A DNA stretch of 64,000 nt from Dendrolimus kikuchii (Eukaryota > Arthropoda > Insecta > Lepidoptera > Lasiocampidae): NCBI GenBank assembly GCA_019925095.2, contig CM034411.1, forward strand, positions 9,756,001 through 9,820,000, read 5' to 3'. The notes beneath the pieces are model-generated. The model did not search any database, was not told the DNA's origin, and saw only the letters and a program-made list of their open reading frames with translations. The translations under genes and the position numbers were made by a program. The first letter of the stretch is position 1; each line of letters opens with the position of its first letter. Shown in pieces: positions 60,580 through 64,000 of this stretch.

Positions 60580-62199
60580 GCCAGTGCATGAACAGCATCC
60601 ATCACCTTCACCCTCGGCCACGAGAACTAAACGCGACTCTGACTTCGCCACTTTGAAAACCAACACTCAATATCCGAACGTGATCAACTTCCTGCAACTT
60701 GACGTCGCTTAGAGCACTTCCATCACTATTCGTTCGGATTCACTTCCAAAAAACACTGCACTTTATTTTTTTATTTAATAAGTTATGTTATAAATGCACT
60801 ATTTCATTAAAAAACAAAAATCCGATCATAATTATATTCTAAATAGAAATAAATCAATATTGCATTTTTAAAGTCGTTCTATTTTTAAAATTCGATATTT
60901 AAATAACGAACCAGTTTAAAGTACTTCTGTCAAGTTGCTCTTTCTTATACAAACTGAAGAAAAAAATCAGCCTTCAATGTTATTTTGTTCAAATTGAAGA
61001 ATGCATTTTTAAATTGTCAACGCTTCGACCATTACTTTTAAAAGGTAATTTTCTAAATGGTTCTTGTTAAAATTATATAAAAGAAAATGACAATACGACT
61101 ATAAAAATATGATTAACACGACTGGCGACATTGCAAGGTCGTAACGCGGGATTGCAGCCAATACAACCAGTTATGGTGCCAACATAATAGAATATAAGCC
61201 AGGCATCCACTTAAACGAAGCTACACCTATACGCAACTCAAACAGTTTTGTCAAACATTATATTTATAATAGAGATAATCCATACTTAATGTGTAGAAAG
61301 GTAAAACTCCGTAGTCTATTTGAATGTGTTTAAAGTGAAACTTCTTTAGAATCATTATGATTTGAAACTCGATGAAAGGAAAAAGCGACACTACAAAGAG
61401 ACAAACACATAGATCTATAGGACAGAGCCTGCGAGAGAATAAGATAGAATACATGCTCATATAGATAGAGTTGGGAATGTTTTGAAGTCTTTCGTTAATA
61501 CTTTAAATTTCATGTTTTAAAGATTAAATATATTATAACGATATACGTCACGAAATTAAATATACCGGTTCACGTTTGACCACGATTACGCTTAATGTCA
61601 AACGATGATCCGGTCAAAGTGGAGTACGCTTACCTAAATTACTTGGGACTTGTTGACACCCGGTTTGTACTTCTGTTTGTATATTTGCATGTTTGCTTAT
61701 ACCTTTCCTCATCACAACTTTGATGAATTTGGTATACAGTCAAGATACAACATGGAGACCAACATATTGTGGTACGTTGTATCAGAAGCGTTGTTTTTTT
61801 TTTCTATTAAGGAAAATTAAAAAATTTGCTTATTCATACACTATAAGTTTACCTTATATTCCAGATCAGAATATAGGTTATTTTTTATTTCTAAGCCTAG
61901 AACGGCTTTCGAGGTAAATTAGTTGACTAAATTCCATGCAGACAAAATTGCCGGAAGAAGTACCGTCACTTACATCGCATGACATCGCATCGCTTCAAAT
62001 ATCTCAGTGAGACATAATGGACTTAAGCTAATAAATATAATATAGTGGGTCATCAAGACTTAAAATCGCTAGTGAGGGCCAAAATTTGACATTTAAAATA
62101 TTTTAAATGTTACAAATAATGTCATGGAAATAGAGTTTATAAATTATGTATTAAGATTTATTTGCAAGCATAAAATTAAGGTCAATGAAGACGAAAGCT

Positions 62200-62741
62200 A
62201 AACTATAACATTATAAAATTCTAAATATGCCGTGTCTGTAAATTGAAACTATAAAAAAAACAAATGGAACACACTACACTATATAAACAATGGAGCACAC
62301 GATGATTTTATTTAATTTCTTGTATGTTTGTCGCTTTGTCTGTTTGTCCGGGATTCACGTGGGAAACTACTGGACCGATTTCGATACTCGACAGCAAATT
62401 GTTAAGACTTAAAATCTGCGCTACTTTTTATCCTGGGAACCCCGCGAGAATTTTTATGGGAATGATTTAAAGTGGCCCGATTTAAAAAAATCGAATTCCA
62501 ATGTAATTTCTTTACTGGTCGATAGCAAATTTTAATTATTATACTTTTTGTACCGGGAATCCTACGGGAATTTTCCCCGGATTAGTTTGCAGTTGTTCGA
62601 GTGCGTAAAAATTGGCTTACTCCGACACAGTTTCCACTAAAACTATAGTTTAAATTCTTTTTTAAATGCTGCGGTACTGTGTCTCAGGAATGCCGCAGGA
62701 ATTTCAAGTTAAGCGTGGATGAAGTCGCGGACATATCCTAG
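62200..62741 (+). mobile_element. Helitron-like element, decayed
   Basis: It starts with acattataaaattctaaata and a gtctgtttgtccgggattca stretch. It contains repeated aatcctacgggaatttt-like units and ends gaagtcgcggacatatcctag before T. The first part is shared with 3066-3300, where a MITE insertion interrupts it. Confidence 0.55.
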
Positions 62742-62794
62742 TAATTAATATAATCAATCATAAATAAACTTTATTATGTTTAACTAGAGCATTT

Positions 62795-62897
62795 CGCTGA
62801 GAGGTGTCAAGCGTGGCGGGTATACTGTCCGTTCCCCCTATAACGGGAGGCCCGAGCCTATCATTTGGACATTCATGGGCTGTTATTATTGTTATAT
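62795..62897 (+). mobile_element. SINE 3' fragment
   Basis: The stretch caagcgtggcgggtatactg, followed by the gggaggcccgagcc block, matches the 3' part of the tRNA-headed SINE at 2.8-3.1 kb (there on the minus strand). It ends atgggctgttattattg, next to the RTE insertion. Confidence 0.7.
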
Positions 62898-62907
62898 AAT
62901 TATATAT

Positions 62908-63212
62908 ATATGCGGTGGTTCGGGCATGTGGAAAGAATGCATGATGAAAGAATGACTAAACAGATATACAATGCAAAAGTGGATGGATGCAGAAGTCGTG
63001 GAAGGCCACGGCACACCTTCCATGATCAAATTGATCGTGTACTAGCGGAGGGTGATGTCAGGAGCCTTAAGAACAGACGAGTGTGCATGACAAGAGTTAT
63101 GAATGTCAAAGAAGCAAGTGAGGTGTGTAAGAATGGGCCTAAATGGCGCTCTGTTGTTCGTGCCTTCCCCGTTCCCCGCAAGGGAACTGGCGTGAAGTTA
63201 TGTATGTACGTA

Positions 63213-63224
<12 letters not shown>
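62908..63224 (+). mobile_element. RTE 3' copy inserted in an AT repeat
   Basis: It begins at gcggtggttcgggcatgtgg, the RTE stretch encoding [20 protein letters not shown], and ends at ggaactggcgtgaag with a tgta tail that runs into a (ta)n microsatellite. A short duplication (gttcccc) is present near 63170. It interrupts the 3' end of a SINE-like fragment (62795-62895). Confidence 0.82.
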
Positions 63225-63338
<114 letters not shown>

Positions 63339-64000
63339 CAATAATAACAGCCCATACACAGCTTTTCGTTCGGCTTTGTTTGTTTTAAATTTGTATCAGC
63401 ATCCCATCAAAACTATCCTAATATGCAGGATAAAAACTATCAACTACTCGAAAATACATTTGAACCAATTTAATAATTCCTTTCCTCATTCATTCATACG
63501 TACACTTTAATTTAGATCTCAGTTATAGAAAGTACACATATCTATACTAAATTAAAGAAGGACGATAATTATTCACATGTTAAAGGTAATAAATATATAA
63601 ATTAGCAAAAATAACTAACAACACTAGAATATACGTACTAAAAGCGAAAATAAAAAGATATACCATCGTATTCGACCGAATAGAAGACAAACAAGAAGCA
63701 ATAGCTAAAATAACAAATCCTCGCATCTAAGAATTTCGCTTTCTAGAAGGATACGAAAAGCAATGATACAAAAATAACCACATTATCGACGTGCTGTACC
63801 GACGTAACATCAAATAACTAACGTCTTTAGACTTTATTATACCTCGAATACAGCATCCAGTAGACGACCTACCTGACGGAAAGTAGTTGCAGTCAACTAC
63901 AGACATTTGATACAGTACATGAATTAACTTATTACTCGCCTGTAAGAAAATTTACGACACTAAGGAATACTCATTGAAAATATCGACGAGATATCGTGCA

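Larger units (their letters stand above)
38430..60496 (-). other. siz intron 1 (22 kb)
   Basis: Mostly repeats: Helitron-like elements (39.2, 42.6, 51.2 kb), palindromes (40.9, 54.3, 58.9 kb), RTE copies (44.2, 53.1 kb), LINE fragments (42.0, 48.6, 51.6, 52.2, 56.7, 59.8 kb) and poly(A)-tailed repeats. A GC-rich island lies near 43170-43250. A perfect donor-like gtaagtat on the minus strand at 57205-57212 could mark an untranslated alternative first exon, without other support. The stretches 45070-46330, 47040-47440, 47840-48620 and 60030-60480 show no recognised element. Confidence 0.6.

Overview
This is AT-rich animal DNA, almost certainly from a moth or butterfly. I infer this from the repeats: a tRNA-headed SINE, RTE, CR1-like and Jockey-like LINE fragments, and small Helitrons ending in a hairpin plus CTAG, all of kinds common in Lepidoptera. 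The window is dominated by one very large host gene on the minus strand. I see no bacterial operons, CRISPR arrays, rRNA genes or stand-alone tRNA genes.

The gene is the insect orthologue of IQSEC/BRAG (Drosophila schizo, siz, also called loner), an Arf guanine-nucleotide exchange factor. I could chain thirteen exons by canonical GT/AG sites and matching splice phase. The chain runs from a candidate first coding exon at about 60.5 kb to the last Sec7 exon at 1957. The joined exons total 2115 nt (705 codons) with no internal stop. They give an N-terminal low-complexity region, an IQ motif (exon 4), a Ser/His/Gln-rich linker (exons 5-10) and a complete Sec7 domain with its glutamic finger (exons 11-13). 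The PH domain expected after Sec7 must lie beyond the left edge. Exons make up only about 3% of the window.

The introns are crowded with mobile DNA. Exon 10 has two decayed tandem copies at 7.8-8.4 kb. Intron 6 (12.6-22.6 kb) carries a nearly complete two-ORF CR1-like LINE (ORF1 at 12.9 kb, ORF2 at 14.2-17.1 kb) broken by one frameshift. Intron 2 carries an internally deleted RTE retrotransposon whose tail stops about 34 nt before the exon 3 splice acceptor. Four more 5'-truncated RTE copies lie at 28.7, 44.2, 53.1 and 62.9 kb, three of them with recognisable target-site duplications. DNA elements include a mariner relic (32.6-33.9 kb), a Harbinger relic with TAA duplications (3.6-4.4 kb) plus a matching 165-bp MITE (12.25 kb), a hAT-like MITE, several long palindromic MITEs and at least five Helitron-like ends.

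Most of the remaining sequence is AT-rich intron with no recognisable gene. The observations most worth checking are the exon 10 duplications, the RTE insertion at a splice acceptor, templated filler at RTE 5' junctions, miRNA-sized hairpins at 1.4 and 48.9 kb, a cluster of AACCGGTT (Grainyhead-type) sites at 18.1-18.7 kb, and an unexplained phase-compatible exon-like ORF at 31.6 kb.
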